A stretch of 64,000 nt of DNA from Vogesella sp. XCS3 (GTDB lineage Bacteria > Pseudomonadota > Gammaproteobacteria > Burkholderiales > Chromobacteriaceae). This document shows, in pieces, positions 19,869 through 30,250 of this stretch. The notes under the pieces are model-generated. The model saw only the letters and a list, made by a program, of their open reading frames with translations. It made no database searches and had not been told where the DNA came from. Numbering within the stretch: position 1 is the first letter of the stretch; each line of letters starts with the position of its first letter. The stretch spans positions 8,501 to 72,500 of the forward strand of contig NZ_CP085530.1 in the NCBI RefSeq assembly GCF_020616155.1, given 5' to 3'. The position numbers and the translations under genes were made by a program.

Positions 19869-20801
19869 ATGTCGACGGGGCAGCAAGTTTTGGCACCTTA
19901 CGACATCGAAAAGGTGCTGTTTCATAGCCTGGATGTGATACCCATCCCGGCGCTGGTTTCTACCTCGGACCCAGCTCTGGAGGGCAAACGTAACCATCTG
20001 TTCATCAACAAGGCCTTCTTGCAGCAGATCGGCTACACCGCCGAGGAAATGCCCGATATGCTCAGCTGGTTCCAGCTGGCGTATCCCGACCCTGTTTACC
20101 GGCAACAGGTTATTCGCGAGTGGCAAGAGGCCGTAGAAGACAGCCTGGCGCGGGGTGAAAATGTTGCCGAGACCAGTGCCATGGTGCGTTGCAAGAGTGG
20201 CGAGCGGCGCTGGTTTATCGTCGCCGCACAGATCAAGGCCGAGGTCTTGCCATCCTGGCATATCGTTACTTTTCGCGATGTGCACGATCTGCATTGCATG
20301 GTGGAAGAAAACCGCCGCCTGTCCATTACCGACACGCTTACCCAGCTGGCTAACCGCCGCGAGGCGCAGATGCAGCTGGAGCTTGCCCGCAATGCCTTCT
20401 TGCACCGCGACCAGCCATTTAGCGTCCTGCTATGCGATGTCGATTATTTCAAGGCGCTGAATGACCGTTTCGGCCACAGCTGTGGCGACGAGGCGTTGTG
20501 CCTGTTGTCTGCTACCTTGCAAGCTTGCGCGCGTCAGGGCGACTGTGTGGCGCGTTGGGGCGGGGAAGAGTTCCTGCTGTTGCTGCCTGCTACCAACTTG
20601 TCGGGTGCCATTGTCATGGCGCAGCGCATTCGCAGCCTGGTCGCACAAATTACCTTGCCGTGGGAGAACGCGCCTTCGCTGAGTGTAAGCATAGGCTGTG
20701 CCACCATGATGCCCGAGCTGACGCTGGATAGCCTGATCCAGCAGGCCGACATGGCGTTGTATCGAGCCAAGGCGGCCGGCCGCAATTGTGTGATGGCCTG
20801 A
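19869..20801 (+). CDS. diguanylate cyclase with N-terminal PAS-like domain
   Basis: A 310-residue soluble signalling enzyme that makes cyclic di-GMP from two GTP. Residues about 10-140 form a PAS-like sensor (NHLFINKAFLQQIGYTAEEMPDM). The GGDEF domain starts near 150 (LSITDTLTQLANRRE), with active-site GGEEF at 231-235. An inhibitory I-site RQGD at 222-225 sits exactly five residues upstream, so product inhibition is expected. There is no membrane segment. GGAG precedes the start. The next gene is a soluble PAS chemoreceptor-like protein. Confidence 0.94.
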   Translation: MSTGQQVLAPYDIEKVLFHSLDVIPIPALVSTSDPALEGKRNHLFINKAFLQQIGYTAEEMPDMLSWFQLAYPDPVYRQQVIREWQEAVEDSLARGENVAETSAMVRCKSGERRWFIVAAQIKAEVLPSWHIVTFRDVHDLHCMVEENRRLSITDTLTQLANRREAQMQLELARNAFLHRDQPFSVLLCDVDYFKALNDRFGHSCGDEALCLLSATLQACARQGDCVARWGGEEFLLLLPATNLSGAIVMAQRIRSLVAQITLPWENAPSLSVSIGCATMMPELTLDSLIQQADMALYRAKAAGRNCVMA

Positions 20802-20933
20802 TCGTTTTACTGTGGCATGGCTTGTCTCTACTTTTATTAAATTTTATTGAAAACAAGCCTTAAGCGTAGTTATACGGATGGCCGCCATATTGCGCTGCAC
20901 TATGCTCAAATCATGTCAAACCTTCTGGGGCTC

Positions 20934-22268
20934 ATGATGTGGTTCAGCAATAGACTGATAGCGCAGCTGGAAAGCGCGGCAGAGGCAGCGCTGGGCGGGC
21001 AGGTGGCGGACTGGCAGCTACAGGGCAACAGCCGCTGGCAGAGCCTGGGCGGCAAGCTGCAGCAATTGTGGCTGCACCTGCACGGTACCGCCCAGCAAGA
21101 GGCAGACCGCAGCCGTATCCTGGCTGATCAGCTTGCAGCGCAGCAGGCACAGCTGCTGCAGGTGCAGCAAACACTGGATCTGGTGCAGGGGCGGTTTGCC
21201 CTGGTGAGCCAGGCGGCCTCCGAAGGTTTGTGGGACATGAGCGTAGAAGCTGGCGATGCGCTTAACCCCAATAATGTTTTCTGGTGGTCGGGGCAGTTTC
21301 GCGCCTTGCTGGGTTTTCGCGACGAGCGTGATTTCCCCGATGTGCTGGGTAGCTGGTCCAGCCGCTTGCACCCGGAAGACAAGGACCGCACTCTCAATGC
21401 CTTTGCGGCCCACTTGGGCGACCGCAGCGGGCGCACGCCTTACGATATCGAATACCGCCTGCAACACCGCGATGGCAGCTATCGCTGGTTTCGTGCGCGC
21501 GGTGCCACCTTGCGAGACACCCAAGGTGTGCCATTACGCGTAGCCGGCTCGCTGGTGGATATTCACGAGCATAAGCAGCAGCAGGCAGCGCTGGCACGCA
21601 GTATGGCCAGATTCGAGCTAGGTTGCCGTATGCTGGCCGAGGGGCTGTGGGATATGGAGGTCACCACTGACAACCCGCTGAATCCGGACAATGCCTTTTG
21701 GTGGTCGCAGCAGTTTCGCGAGCTGCTAGGCTTTCGCGACGAAACCGACTTCCCCAATGTGCTGAACAGCTGGGCCAGCCGCCTGCACCCCGAGGACAAA
21801 GAGCGGACGCTGGCATCTTTTGCGGCACACCTGGGCGACCGCAGCGGCCAGACCGGCTATGACGTGGAATACCGGCTGCAGCACAAGGATGGCAGCTACC
21901 GCTGGTTCCGCGCGCGTGGTGAAACCCAGCGCAATGCCGACGGCACACCTTTGCGGGTGGTCGGTGCGCTGATCGACATCGATGCCGAGAAGCGCTCGGC
22001 GGCATTAAGCGAGGAAAGTTTGCAGCGCCAGCAGCTGGAACAAAGTCTGCAGCGTATCGGCACCATTGTCGGTACGATCCAGTCGGTGGCGGACCAGACC
22101 AATCTGCTGGCGCTGAATGCCGCCATCGAGGCTGCGCGGGCTGGCGAGGCCGGGCGCGGCTTTGCCGTGGTGGCCGATGAGGTACGCAAGCTGGCCGAGC
22201 GTACGCGCAATGCCACGCAAGACGTTACCGAGCTGATGAGCCAGCACGCCGGCAAACCTGCTGGTTAG
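20934..22268 (+). CDS. soluble PAS-PAS protein with a very short chemoreceptor signalling domain
   Basis: About 444 residues from ATG 20934 (MMWFSNRL); TTG 20847 and ATG 20913 are other in-frame starts. No membrane span is clear. A Gln/Leu-rich coiled-coil region leads into two PAS_3 domains that are near copies of each other (FWWSxQFRxLLGFRDEx[11 protein letters not shown](D/E)RTL, [17 protein letters not shown]). The end is a methyl-accepting tip ([20 protein letters not shown]) with only about 40 residues on each side, far shorter than ordinary receptor hairpins. The layout recalls BdlA-type PAS-PAS-MCP proteins. Ligand and partner are unknown. Confidence 0.85.
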   Translation: MMWFSNRLIAQLESAAEAALGGQVADWQLQGNSRWQSLGGKLQQLWLHLHGTAQQEADRSRILADQLAAQQAQLLQVQQTLDLVQGRFALVSQAASEGLWDMSVEAGDALNPNNVFWWSGQFRALLGFRDERDFPDVLGSWSSRLHPEDKDRTLNAFAAHLGDRSGRTPYDIEYRLQHRDGSYRWFRARGATLRDTQGVPLRVAGSLVDIHEHKQQQAALARSMARFELGCRMLAEGLWDMEVTTDNPLNPDNAFWWSQQFRELLGFRDETDFPNVLNSWASRLHPEDKERTLASFAAHLGDRSGQTGYDVEYRLQHKDGSYRWFRARGETQRNADGTPLRVVGALIDIDAEKRSAALSEESLQRQQLEQSLQRIGTIVGTIQSVADQTNLLALNAAIEAARAGEAGRGFAVVADEVRKLAERTRNATQDVTELMSQHAGKPAG

Positions 22269-22389
22269 GCGGTTCGCCAGATACTTGGCCGTGCTGGCCC
22301 GCAATGCAGGTGCGGTGCGGCCATTTTCATGCAATCTGGCGAGTGGTTTGTATGCCGCGAGCCAGGCTGCGCACTGCCACTTTAGCTGC

Positions 22390-22992
22390 TTAATGCCCGA
22401 ATTGCTGCTCGCACGGTTCGCCATCTCCATCGCCATCCATTTTTACCCCGGGGCAGTGCGCCAGAAAATACAGCGCCTCGTTGCGGGAGGTCATTTGCGA
22501 GCAATAAATGCGCTGGTCGCACTGAAAGTGCGTACCGCCAGGAGCCAATGGTTCCGCAGGCAGGCTGCCAAGCGGTGCCGGCGTGCTGTGTGCCTGCGTC
22601 AGCAGCTGGCGGGCACGGTAGTATTCCTTTATGCCATAGCCGATAGCAGCTACCGCCAGCAGGATGAGCAGGGTGTTCAATAGTTGGCCGCGTCGCCGCC
22701 GTTTGCTGGTGTGAGCGGGGCGTACCGGGCGTATCGTTACCGGTTTTGCGGGGGCTTTAGGCAGGAATTTTTCGCTGTAGACATGGTTGGCCGCAGATTT
22801 GCCGTTTTGCGCTGCCGTGAGCTCGAACGACACGACCCAGCCTGTCTGTGGCCGTATGGCACCGCGGGGGCAATCGCTGATGTGGAAGAAAACCCTGTCG
22901 CCGTTATCTTCGCGCGTAATGAAGCCGTAGCCTTTTTCATCCAGCCAGTGTGTGATGGTGCCTTGATAACGCAATGGATACCCCTTGTGCAT
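22390..22992 (-). CDS. cold-shock domain, membrane segment and Excalibur domain protein
   Basis: A 200-residue three-part protein. Residues about 6-70 are a cold-shock OB fold (GTITHWLDEKGYGFITRE, VFFHISDC). A basic stretch (TSKRRRRGQ) precedes one membrane helix (about 103-121, LLNTLLILLAVAAIGYGI). The C-terminus is an Excalibur Ca-binding-like domain (CDQRIYCSQMTSRNEALYFL, DGDGDGEPCEQQF) with the DxDxDGxxCE motif. The CSD would face the cytoplasm and the Excalibur part the periplasm. Nucleic-acid binding is inferred. It converges on the PAS-MCP gene. Confidence 0.85.
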   Translation of the reverse strand: MHKGYPLRYQGTITHWLDEKGYGFITREDNGDRVFFHISDCPRGAIRPQTGWVVSFELTAAQNGKSAANHVYSEKFLPKAPAKPVTIRPVRPAHTSKRRRRGQLLNTLLILLAVAAIGYGIKEYYRARQLLTQAHSTPAPLGSLPAEPLAPGGTHFQCDQRIYCSQMTSRNEALYFLAHCPGVKMDGDGDGEPCEQQFGH

Positions 22993-23017
22993 AATATTTG
23001 CATTATGCCATGCAATT

Positions 23018-24463
23018 TTATTGCTGGGGGGGCGTTCCTACCTTGCACTGTGCCGCCAGCTCGCCCACGGTGCGCAAGGCACTGATGAAGCGCTCGTCCA
23101 GCGGCTGGCAGCATGACAGCCGTAGCGCGTTGCGGTAGCGGCCACTGGGTGAGTACAGCGGGCCAGGCGAAATACTGATGCGCTCGTGTATGGCTAGGTC
23201 AAACAGGCGGACGGTGTCGTAGCCATCCGGTAGCTCCACCCAGATAAGAAAGCCGCCGCTGGGGTGCGTGGCGCGGGTACCGGGCGGAAAATGGGCGGCA
23301 ATCAGCGCGCGAACCTTGTCGATGTGCAGCGTATAGCGGCGCTTCAGCGAGCGCAGATGGTGGTCGTAGCCGCCCGATTCCAGAAACGCGCCCAGGGTCT
23401 CGCACAGTACCAGCGGCTCGGCAATCGAGCTGGCAAATTTCAGCTTCTTGATCTGGGCAGCAAAACGCCCGCCTTCCAGCCAGCCCACGCGAAAGTCCGG
23501 CGCCAGCGTCTTGGTGTAGCTGGCACACACGATCACCCAGCCATCCTGGTCGTAGGCTTTCACTGCCGGCTGCAGTGCGTCGCCAAACTGCAGCTCGGCG
23601 TATAGCGCGTCCTCGATCAGCGGTACCTGGTAGCGGTTGACCAGTGCGGCCAACCTTTTCTTGTTGTCGGTGGACATGCTGCAGCCCAGCGGGTTGTGCA
23701 CATTGGGCATCGCCACCACCGCCTGCAGCCGTTTTTCGGCCAGCAGCATTTCCAGCGCATCCAGCGACAGGCCGTGTTGCGGGTCGGTCGGGATCTCGAC
23801 CGCTTTAAGCCCCAGGCTGGCAAACAGTGGCAGCAGGTTGAAATAGGTGGGGGATTCGATACCCACGGTGTCGCCGTGGCGGCATACCGCGCGCAGTGCC
23901 AGCTGTAGCGCTTCCATGGCGCCGTGGGTCAGGATGATGTTATCGGCCTGCAGCGCCATGCCCAGCTCCAGCCCGCGCCGCGCGATCTGGGTTCGTAGCC
24001 GCTCCGAGCCGGGTGGCAGCGCGTAGTTGCTCACCAGCCCGGGGTTTTTACGCAGCACCTGGCCCATCAGCCTGGCTAGCTTGCCGGCCGGGTAGAAGTC
24101 GCCGCCGCGCGGGCAGGCCAGCGCCATGTCGATATAGCCCGGCGTTTGCTGCGCCTGCAGCGCCGCACCGATCAGGTCCAGCACTGCGCCATCGGTACCC
24201 TGCGCCGGCCCGGCTTCGCGCAGTGCGGCGCGCGCCGGCGAGGCCAGCCGTGCTTTCACGTAATAGCCGGACTGCGGCCGCGCTTCCACCAGCCCCCGGT
24301 CTTCCAGCACGCGGTAAGCGGCCACCACGGTATTCAGCGACAACTGGCGGCTGTGCGCGGTCTTGCGTACCGACGGCAAGCGCGAGCCGGGGGGCAGGGT
24401 GCCGCGGTTGATGGCGCTGGACAGATCGTCGGCCAGTTGCTGATACAGGGTAGCGTTTTCCAT
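23018..24463 (-). CDS. MocR-type GntR/aminotransferase transcriptional regulator
   Basis: A 481-residue regulator. The N-terminal winged helix of the GntR family (LPPGSRLPSVRKTAHSRQLSLNTVVAAYRVLEDRGLVE) is at about 20-65. It is fused to a fold-type I aminotransferase-like domain that binds PLP (NPLGCSMSTDNKKRLA; SYTKTLAPDFRVGW with the Schiff-base Lys). The start is MENATLYQQL; a longer frame crosses the promoter. It is divergent from a LysE exporter and racemase, with repeated GTGACAGT sites in the 153-bp gap, so it probably controls them. Confidence 0.92.
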   Translation of the reverse strand: MENATLYQQLADDLSSAINRGTLPPGSRLPSVRKTAHSRQLSLNTVVAAYRVLEDRGLVEARPQSGYYVKARLASPARAALREAGPAQGTDGAVLDLIGAALQAQQTPGYIDMALACPRGGDFYPAGKLARLMGQVLRKNPGLVSNYALPPGSERLRTQIARRGLELGMALQADNIILTHGAMEALQLALRAVCRHGDTVGIESPTYFNLLPLFASLGLKAVEIPTDPQHGLSLDALEMLLAEKRLQAVVAMPNVHNPLGCSMSTDNKKRLAALVNRYQVPLIEDALYAELQFGDALQPAVKAYDQDGWVIVCASYTKTLAPDFRVGWLEGGRFAAQIKKLKFASSIAEPLVLCETLGAFLESGGYDHHLRSLKRRYTLHIDKVRALIAAHFPPGTRATHPSGGFLIWVELPDGYDTVRLFDLAIHERISISPGPLYSPSGRYRNALRLSCCQPLDERFISALRTVGELAAQCKVGTPPQQ

Positions 24464-24478
24464 AGCGGGCTCGCGGGC

Positions 24479-24543
24479 GTGACAGTAGGGTGGAAAATAC
24501 AGGGTGACAGTGGTGTGTGGAAGCAAACTGTCACCGTGACAAT
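24479..24543. promoter_or_regulatory. probable MocR-regulator operator cluster
   Basis: Four half-sites lie in the divergent spacer: GTGACAGT at 24479-24486 and 24504-24511, its inverse ACTGTCAC at 24527-24534, and GTGACAAT at 24536-24543. The middle two form a 9-bp perfect inverted repeat (GGTGACAGT / ACTGTCACC). MocR-type regulators bind repeated half-sites of this sort, so the flanking regulator is the likely ligand. Confidence 0.65.
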
Positions 24544-24616
24544 GATAAATTCTTGGTTCTGTAACCGGCAAGCGGCTTTCTCTACGATAGGGCTACACAC
24601 ACTACAGGGAGCTGCC

Positions 24617-25225
24617 ATGCTGACCTTGCCACTACTGAGTTATGTCTCGCTGATGTCCATCACGCCTGGCCCCAACAACCTGATGTTGGCCGCATCGGGT
24701 GTCAATTTCGGTTTTCGCCGCAGCGTGCCGCACCTGCTGGGGATCAGCATCGGCCATGGCGTGCAGGTGCTGATAGTGGCTCTGCTGCTAGGCTGGGTGA
24801 TGACGCTGCTGAACGACTGGCGCCTGCTGTTAAGCCTGACCGGCTGCGGCTATCTGTTCTGGCTATCGTGGCAGGTATGGCTGGCGGGTGCGCCAGAAGC
24901 CAAAGAGGCGGTCACGCCGATGAGCTTTCTGGGCGCTGCGGCGTTTCAGTGGGTAAACCCCAAGGCCTGGGTGATGGTGGTGAATACCAGCCTGCTGTTT
25001 CTGCCGGCGGCGGCAGGTTGGCCGCAGGCGCTGGCCTTGGCGGCGCTGTGCGCGCTGATCAACTTTCCCTGCATCTGCCTGTGGGCTGCGCTGGGCGAAG
25101 CGCTGCGCAGCTACTTGGGCCAGCCGCGTGCGCGCAGGCTGTTTAATGGCGTGATGGCGGGGCTGATGGCGGCAACGGCTGCCTGGTTATTGTGGGATGA
25201 ACTGACATTGGCAAAGGTACTGTAA
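24617..25225 (+). CDS. LysE/RhtB family amino-acid exporter
   Basis: A 202-residue inner-membrane exporter with about six hydrophobic helices. The family opening SLMSITPGPNNLMLAASG is at about 11-28, with GFRRSVPHLLGISIGHGVQV after it and FQWVNPKAWVM at about 114-124. It probably exports an amino acid or small metabolite. The start is the ATG 13 bp after ACAGGGAG. The stop abuts the racemase start (TAAATG), so the two are co-translated. They may handle the same amino acid under the divergent MocR regulator. Confidence 0.92.
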   Translation: MLTLPLLSYVSLMSITPGPNNLMLAASGVNFGFRRSVPHLLGISIGHGVQVLIVALLLGWVMTLLNDWRLLLSLTGCGYLFWLSWQVWLAGAPEAKEAVTPMSFLGAAAFQWVNPKAWVMVVNTSLLFLPAAAGWPQALALAALCALINFPCICLWAALGEALRSYLGQPRARRLFNGVMAGLMAATAAWLLWDELTLAKVL

Positions 25226-25921
25226 ATGACGCAAAAGATACTGGGTTTGCTGGGCGGCATGAGCTGGGAATCCACCGCGCACTATTACGCGCAGATCAAC
25301 CGCCATGTGCGAGACGTGCGCGGAGGCCTGCATTCGGCCCGTTTGCTACTGCATAGCGTCGATTTTGCACCCATTGCCGACATGCAGCGTCGTGCCGACT
25401 GGGCGGCGGCGGCACAGTTGCTAGGCGAGGCCGGGCGCGGCCTGGCTGCTGCCGGCGCCGGTGCGCTGCTGATTTGTACCAATACCATGCACAAGGTCGC
25501 GGCCCCGATAGAGGACATGGCCGGTATTCCGCTACTGCATATTGCCGACCCGACCATCGCGGCGCTGCGGGCGGCGGGTGTGGCGCGTGTTGGCTTGCTG
25601 GGTACCCGTTTTACCATGGAAGACGACTTCTATAGTGCCCGCCTGTGTAGCGCCGGCCTGCAGGTGTGCGTGCCCGATATGGACGACCGTACCGAGTTGC
25701 ACCGCGTGATTTTTGAAGAACTATGTCTGGGTCAGCTGCACGAGGCCTCGCGTCAGCGTTTGCTGGCCATGGTGGCGCGTTTGCGTGCAGCAGGCGCAGA
25801 GGCGGTCATCCTGGGATGTACCGAGATTGCCATGCTGTTGACGCAGGACGCCACCGACATGCCACTGTACGACACCACCAGACTGCATGCCGATGCGGCG
25901 GCAGCATGGCTGCTTGGCTGA
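25226..25921 (+). CDS. aspartate/glutamate racemase family protein
   Basis: A 231-residue PLP-independent two-cysteine racemase. LGLLGGMSWESTAHYY opens the protein. The first catalytic Cys is C84 in CTNTMHK and the second C198 in GCTEI; both are present. Members interconvert L- and D-aspartate or glutamate. It starts right at the stop of the exporter gene, supporting a D-amino-acid or amino-acid export theme, which is inference. Confidence 0.92.
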   Translation: MTQKILGLLGGMSWESTAHYYAQINRHVRDVRGGLHSARLLLHSVDFAPIADMQRRADWAAAAQLLGEAGRGLAAAGAGALLICTNTMHKVAAPIEDMAGIPLLHIADPTIAALRAAGVARVGLLGTRFTMEDDFYSARLCSAGLQVCVPDMDDRTELHRVIFEELCLGQLHEASRQRLLAMVARLRAAGAEAVILGCTEIAMLLTQDATDMPLYDTTRLHADAAAAWLLG

Positions 25922-25998
25922 TATTGTCTTAGTTTTTTTATCGAGGTTACGCATAATGAGAGTAGAGTTATTCTCACCCTCTGCGCTGCGAGCACGAT

Positions 25999-26760
25999 AT
26001 GAAAACGTTTTTTGCCTCGATGATACTGGGGGGCACCATGCTGTTATCGGGTGCTGCTGTTGCTAATCCGGTCGTCAGTGTCTGTGCAGAGCCTTGGGCA
26101 CCATTTATCGACAGTGCACCAGATCAGCCAGCGGTTGGCTTGGCCGCCGAGGTGATCAGCCGGGTGGCCGACGCCAATAAACTGCGCGTGAAGTACATCT
26201 TCAAGTCGGCGGGGGCCTGTTTGCGCTTGGCGCGTCAGGGGCAGGTAGACATGCTGGCTTTTGCCAGCGCTGCCGATAGCCCGCCAGGGTGGATACAAAC
26301 CCGGCAGCCGCTGGTGCATTGGGTACTAGGCGCCTGGGTCGGCGCCGGCAGCCCGCATCAGGCATTTGGCGGGCTGGATGCCTTCAGCAAGCAGCGTGTT
26401 GGCTGGGTTACCGCTTACGATTACCCCGATGCGCTCAAGCGCAAGCAGGACTGGCAGCGCGTGGATGTCATCGACACGGCGCGCGGCATGCGCATGCTGC
26501 TGGGCGGGCGGGTAGATGTGGTGTTTGACGACGGCCTCGCTGGCAGTAGCTTGCCCCCTGCGATGCGCGACAAAGTCCGCTTGCTCAAGCCATTGGTGGG
26601 AGGGGTCAGCCAGCCTATCAGCCTACGCCCCGGGCTGGCGGCCCTGCGTGACGGTATCGATGCGGAAGCCATGTTGTTGCGCAAGAATGGCCAGCTTGAC
26701 GACTTCTACCAGCATTATTTCGATAATTCTCTTCAGCAGGTATTGAGCTCGCTGCATTGA
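25999..26760 (+). CDS. periplasmic solute-binding protein, family 3-like
   Basis: A 253-residue secreted protein with a clear signal peptide (MKTFFASMILGGTMLLSGAAVA, cleavage near residue 22). The mature part begins VVSVCAEPWAPF and contains the family 3 features GLAAEVISRV, ACLRLARQGQVDMLAFAS and GRVDVVFDDG. Such proteins bind polar amino acids, but no permease genes flank it. It may therefore act alone or as a sensor partner. The 77-bp gap before it shows no clear promoter. Confidence 0.82.
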   Translation: MKTFFASMILGGTMLLSGAAVANPVVSVCAEPWAPFIDSAPDQPAVGLAAEVISRVADANKLRVKYIFKSAGACLRLARQGQVDMLAFASAADSPPGWIQTRQPLVHWVLGAWVGAGSPHQAFGGLDAFSKQRVGWVTAYDYPDALKRKQDWQRVDVIDTARGMRMLLGGRVDVVFDDGLAGSSLPPAMRDKVRLLKPLVGGVSQPISLRPGLAALRDGIDAEAMLLRKNGQLDDFYQHYFDNSLQQVLSSLH

Positions 26761-26780
26761 CGGCCTGCGTGTGCAGGCCG
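26761..26780. terminator. hairpin between convergent genes
   Basis: An 8-bp perfect inverted repeat CGGCCTGC / GCAGGCCG with a 4-nt loop, directly after the solute-binding protein stop. It has no T run, so termination is tentative. Confidence 0.45.
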
Positions 26781-26795
26781 TTGGCCGGTAGCCGT

Positions 26796-28115
<1,320 letters not shown>

Positions 28116-28183
28116 TTAATTAAAATACAAAAACGTATAATGTAAAGCGCTAAATTGACTGTGCTGCCAGCAAGGCAGACATG

Positions 28184-28207
28184 AAAAAGCCCGGCAAGCT
28201 ACCGGGC
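28184..28207 (-). terminator. terminator of the chemoreceptor gene
   Basis: A stem GCCCGG / CCGGGC with a short loop, ending in five T on the minus strand, about 20 bp beyond the receptor stop. Confidence 0.75.
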
Positions 28208-28228
28208 GGTGTGTAAGGGGCAAGAGCC

Positions 28229-29839
28229 TTACAGCTTATAGGTACGCACTTCCTGATCCAGCGTAGAAGCCAGCTCGTTCAGGTGGTGCGCCAGGTCGGT
28301 GACACTGTGCGCGGCGCTGGCGTTTTCTTCCGACATCTGCGCCACGGTTTCCACCTGTTGCGCAATGCTGTTGGCCGCCGCGCCTTGCTCGCGGATGGCG
28401 CTGGCAATTTCGCCTACTACCCCTTTGTTGTCGTCGGCTGCCTGGGCGATTTCCTGCATGGTCAGGCGTGCCCGTTCGGTTTCCTGCACGCCACTTTCCA
28501 CGCTGCTGACTGCTCGGCTTACCCCGGCGGCGGCGTCATCAGATTTGCCCTGCATGGTGTTGATCATCTGGGCAATTTCGGTGGTAGAGCTGGCGGTGCG
28601 TTCGGCCAGCTTGCGTACCTCGTCGGCTACTACGGCAAAGCCGCGGCCCATTTCGCCGGCGCGGGCGGCTTCGATAGCAGCATTGAGCGCCAGCAAATTG
28701 GTCTGGTCGGCCACGTCGCGTATCACGTTAATAACCGTATGAATGGCATTGGTCTGTTGGTTCAGGGCTTGCATATGGGTAGAGACATCGTGTACCGAGT
28801 CGGCCATGCTGAGGATGGTACCGTTGCTGCTTTCTATGACCTGTTCGCCGTGGCGGGCCTTGTGGCCGGTATCCTGTGCCAGGGTGTTGGCTTCCTGGGT
28901 GCGGTCTGCTACGTGGTTGATGCTGACGGTAATCTGTTCCAGCGCCGCCGCCATGGAAGAGGCTGACTGGCTTTGCGCCGACGAGCCTGCCGCGACCTGC
29001 CCGGCAGCACTGGCCAGGTTGGCCGCAGCCGATGCCACATCGCTGGACGATACCGCCACGCGCTGCATGCTGTCGTGGAGGCGGCTGGCCAGTTGGTTGA
29101 AGTGGCGCAACAGGCCGCCCATTTCATCGTCGTGACGGATCTGGCAGCGGCGAGACAAGTCCAGGTGTTCGGTCATGTCTGCAATATCGCTGGCGGCATT
29201 ACGGATGCTCCCCACGATCTGGCGATAGGTGCGTATCGCAATGACCACCAGCGCCAGCAAGGCGACGCCAGCGGTAATGGCGAGCCATAACATGGCGCTT
29301 TGCTCGGCATCATTCAGCGCCTGGTGCGCTTCACGCCCTACCTGCTTGTTGTGCTCGATCTCTTTCAGCGCGGTATCGCGTACCTGCAGGAAGTCGCTGC
29401 GGCTGTTGTTGAGTATTTGCGAAGCATTGGCAATGTCGCGCGCCTTGAAGGCGGCCAGCACCTGGTCGTAGGTCTGGTTGGTGCGGGCAACGCCACGACG
29501 GAATTCTTCCAGTAGCTGTTTGTCGGCGCTGTCATTTACCAGGGCTTCGTAGCTTTGCAGATTGTTGTCTACCAACTGGCGATAGTTTTGATAGGCCGCC
29601 AGGATGGCATCCTGTGTGGCGGCTTCTTCCGATGCCACCAGGCTGAGCAGGGCGGCGCGCTGTTGCACAAAGTTCAGGCTGGCCGTACCGAGCAGCTCGA
29701 TGCTGGGCACCACATCGTCCGCGATGACGGCTGACTTTTCCTTGATGCTCGCCAGCTGGACAAAGGCAATCAGCAGAATCGTGGCAAAGGCAACGACAGC
29801 AACCAGGGTTTGTAACTGCAAGCGTGTAGCAATTTTCAT
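28229..29839 (-). CDS. methyl-accepting chemotaxis protein
   Basis: A 536-residue transmembrane chemoreceptor. The first membrane helix is at about 9-30. The periplasmic domain (about 31-185) is a four-helix bundle of the 4HB_MCP type. The second helix is at about 187-207, then HAMP to about 262. The cytoplasmic hairpin has the conserved tip [23 protein letters not shown] at about 385. It lacks a C-terminal CheR-tether pentapeptide (it ends QEVRTYKL). GAGGTG precedes the start. The ligand is unknown. Confidence 0.95.
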   Translation of the reverse strand: MKIATRLQLQTLVAVVAFATILLIAFVQLASIKEKSAVIADDVVPSIELLGTASLNFVQQRAALLSLVASEEAATQDAILAAYQNYRQLVDNNLQSYEALVNDSADKQLLEEFRRGVARTNQTYDQVLAAFKARDIANASQILNNSRSDFLQVRDTALKEIEHNKQVGREAHQALNDAEQSAMLWLAITAGVALLALVVIAIRTYRQIVGSIRNAASDIADMTEHLDLSRRCQIRHDDEMGGLLRHFNQLASRLHDSMQRVAVSSSDVASAAANLASAAGQVAAGSSAQSQSASSMAAALEQITVSINHVADRTQEANTLAQDTGHKARHGEQVIESSNGTILSMADSVHDVSTHMQALNQQTNAIHTVINVIRDVADQTNLLALNAAIEAARAGEMGRGFAVVADEVRKLAERTASSTTEIAQMINTMQGKSDDAAAGVSRAVSSVESGVQETERARLTMQEIAQAADDNKGVVGEIASAIREQGAAANSIAQQVETVAQMSEENASAAHSVTDLAHHLNELASTLDQEVRTYKL

Positions 29840-30250
29840 GAAACACCTCTAACCGATGGGGTGGGTTGGTCTGGGTTGGTGCGGTGCTGTTAGGTCAACG
29901 ACGGTGTTTGCCAGCCATATCCGGGCGATCGCAGTACTGCGGGTGGGTGACGGGTGTCGAGCCACGCAACCGGCCTGCAGCGCTTGTTTGCCTGGCTGGC
30001 AGGCAGTGCCTTATATCCGGGTAGGCGAAGGCGTTCTTAAAGCATTACCGCATTGTTTCGCCCGTAATTTATAGATATTGATTGGGCTTATAACAAGATG
30101 ACATGTTGCGATGCGTCAAGTTCACGCCTATTTGCTACCCATCCTGATCTGTTACCCCTGTGTCGTAGATACCAAAAAAAACAGCCCGTAGAGGGCTGTG
30201 AAATGAATGACTTAGCAGCGTGAAAACGCACGCGGGCTGGATTGGCCGGC
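29840..30250. other. 411-bp intergenic stretch between a chemoreceptor and mfd
   Basis: It holds the mfd terminator at the right end and the upstream region of the chemoreceptor. A flagellar-sigma-like pair on the minus strand, TAAATTAC (30071-30064) and GCGGTAAT (30051-30044), is a weak promoter candidate and would give a leader of about 200 nt. I see no gene and no recognisable riboswitch. Confidence 0.45.
30174..30199 (-). terminator. terminator of mfd
   Basis: A stem ACAGCCC / GGGCTGT followed by eight T on the minus strand, about 50 bp past the mfd stop. Confidence 0.88.

Noticed and set aside
22256..22390. Frameshift ending the PAS-MCP gene early
   Set aside because: The sequence after the stop does not encode receptor helices in any frame, so a simple frameshift does not explain the short domain.
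25955..25980. Possible Fur box before the solute-binding protein
   Set aside because: TGAGA / TCTCA are an imperfect pair and the site lacks the GATAAT core; too weak.
29840..30173. Possible c-di-GMP (GEMM) riboswitch before the chemoreceptor
   Set aside because: Several G-rich strings recall the motif, but the conserved GNRA loop and paired core cannot be laid out in order.
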